A DNA stretch of 64,000 nucleotides from Impatiens glandulifera. Taxonomy: Eukaryota > Streptophyta > Magnoliopsida > Ericales > Balsaminaceae. Positions 63,080 through 64,000 of the stretch are shown piece after piece. The stretch is from contig NC_061868.1 of the NCBI RefSeq assembly GCF_907164915.1, positions 49,537,689-49,601,688 on the forward strand, in the 5' to 3' direction. A program made the position numbers and the translations under genes. How positions within the stretch are numbered: position 1 is the stretch's first letter; the number at the start of each line of letters is the position of its first letter. Below the pieces are notes generated by a model that saw only the letters and a program-made list of their open reading frames with translations, had not been told where the DNA came from and searched no databases.

Positions 63080-63850
63080 AAAATTAATATTAATATATAT
63101 CTAATATTTATTTTATTACATTATCAAATTTATTTTCATATAAATTAAATAAAAAAATTATTTCATTAAAAATATATATATCAAATAAAAATAAATTCAC
63201 AATATAAATAAAACTATAATATAGTATATTATCTAATATACCATTTAAATTTTAAATAATTCTAATAAATAATTAAATAAATATATTAATAAATAAAATT
63301 GAATATATTTAAATAAAAATATTAATTAATTTATAAATATATTTCATCTAAATTAATATTTATATAAAAATTATTGAAAGTTTTTGAAATAAACTAACTC
63401 TTTACAATCATTCTAACCAAATTTAAAAAAATATATTTTTTCATTCAACCATGTACAAAAGAAAATAAAGAACTAAAGAGGTCAAAATATAATAATTATG
63501 TCTTATTCTTTTTTAATAAATAAGATTGTTTTTATTAATAAAATTTAATATATATATATATATATAATATTTATTTTATTATATTTAAATATAAATTAAA
63601 TTATAAAATTATTTAATTTTAAAAAATTATATTAATTACACTAAATATAAATTAAACTACAATATAAATACAATTATAACATATCATATTATATAATATA
63701 ACATTTAAATTTTAAATAATTCAAATAAATAATTATACTACAAAATAAAATTGAATATATTTGAATAAAAGATATTAATTAATTTATAAATATATCTTAT
63801 TTAAATTAGTATCCATTTAAATTATTATTTTTATATTAATAAAAGTTAAT
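63080..63850. repeat. Two diverged copies of an AT-rich ~290-bp block
   Basis: Copy 1 about 63090-63365 and copy 2 about 63560-63830 share, in order, 'taatatttattttatta', 'atataaattaaat', 'acatttaaattttaaataatt', 'aataaaattgaatatattt' and 'attaattaatttataaatat'. Low complexity makes exact borders uncertain. Confidence 0.65.
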
Positions 63851-64000
63851 ATTAACCTGTATAATTTTTTAATAATTAGTTTATTATATTTTAAAATTTA
63901 TTTGAATATAAATTAAATTATTTCATTTAAATAGATTATTTAGAAAGTGAAGGAGAGTATATGTGGTAATAAAATTTGGAAGTGAGATATTTTTATAATT

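Larger units (their letters stand above)
62344..64000. other. AT-rich region upstream of the transporter
   Basis: The first 150 bases are a CT-rich leader and promoter side of the UMAMIT gene. Beyond about 62850 the DNA is extremely AT-rich and internally repeated (see the two repeat entries). No gene seen. Confidence 0.6.

Overview
The window is nuclear DNA of a flowering plant, almost certainly a core eudicot. Genes are split by short AT-rich GT-AG introns, intergenic DNA is very AT-rich, every gene family is a plant one, and the transposons are plant types (Ty1-copia, L1-like LINEs, Helitron, MITE-like). I cannot name the species. Exon boundaries are hand-derived: each was chosen so that splice sites, reading phase and family similarity agree, and the total length of every multi-exon gene is a multiple of three.

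Layout: 1-6.0 kb is gene-free and carries one full-length Ty1-copia element (1235-6023) with 304-bp LTRs and a broken gag-pol. 6.5-17.4 kb holds an eight-cysteine secreted protein, a CHX15-like cation/H+ exchanger, L-lactate dehydrogenase (minus), a small DUF4535-type protein and a 15-exon zinc-finger protein. 18.1-28.3 kb holds an A1 aspartic protease (minus), a HINT4-like HIT protein (minus, 6 exons) and PRMT7 (plus, 14 exons); the last two are head to head, 276 bp apart. 32.9-35.5 kb holds a GT8 glycosyltransferase of the PGSIP7/8 type. 39.0-47.9 kb holds a pectin methylesterase (PME68-like) and the COPII scaffold SEC16/MAG5 (minus, 14 exons). 54.9-62.3 kb holds a two-finger C2H2 protein (minus) and a WAT1/UMAMIT EamA transporter (minus, 7 exons). 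The gaps contain LINE relics, a Helitron 3' end, a hAT-like MITE with a tRNA-Gly relic inside, a diverged minisatellite and several blocks of duplicated AT-rich sequence.

The genes do not form one pathway; they are housekeeping, trafficking, cell-wall and transport genes. The pattern that links them is order. From memory of Arabidopsis locus numbers, aspartic protease, HINT4, PRMT7, PGSIP8, C2H2 and UMAMIT match At4g16563-At4g16620, while SEC16, PME68 and a UMAMIT paralogue match At5g47470-At5g47500. The window therefore looks like an ancestral block that Arabidopsis keeps only as two complementary, fractionated halves. I found no CRISPR array, operon or clearly new molecular system. The most notable local oddities are a CHX exchanger with Met in place of the usual Asn beside its transport Asp, a GC-AG intron in HINT4, a fresh LINE stub with 20-bp target duplications in a SEC16 intron, a C2H2 gene whose 3' coding end is duplicated downstream, and a young copia copy with many lesions.
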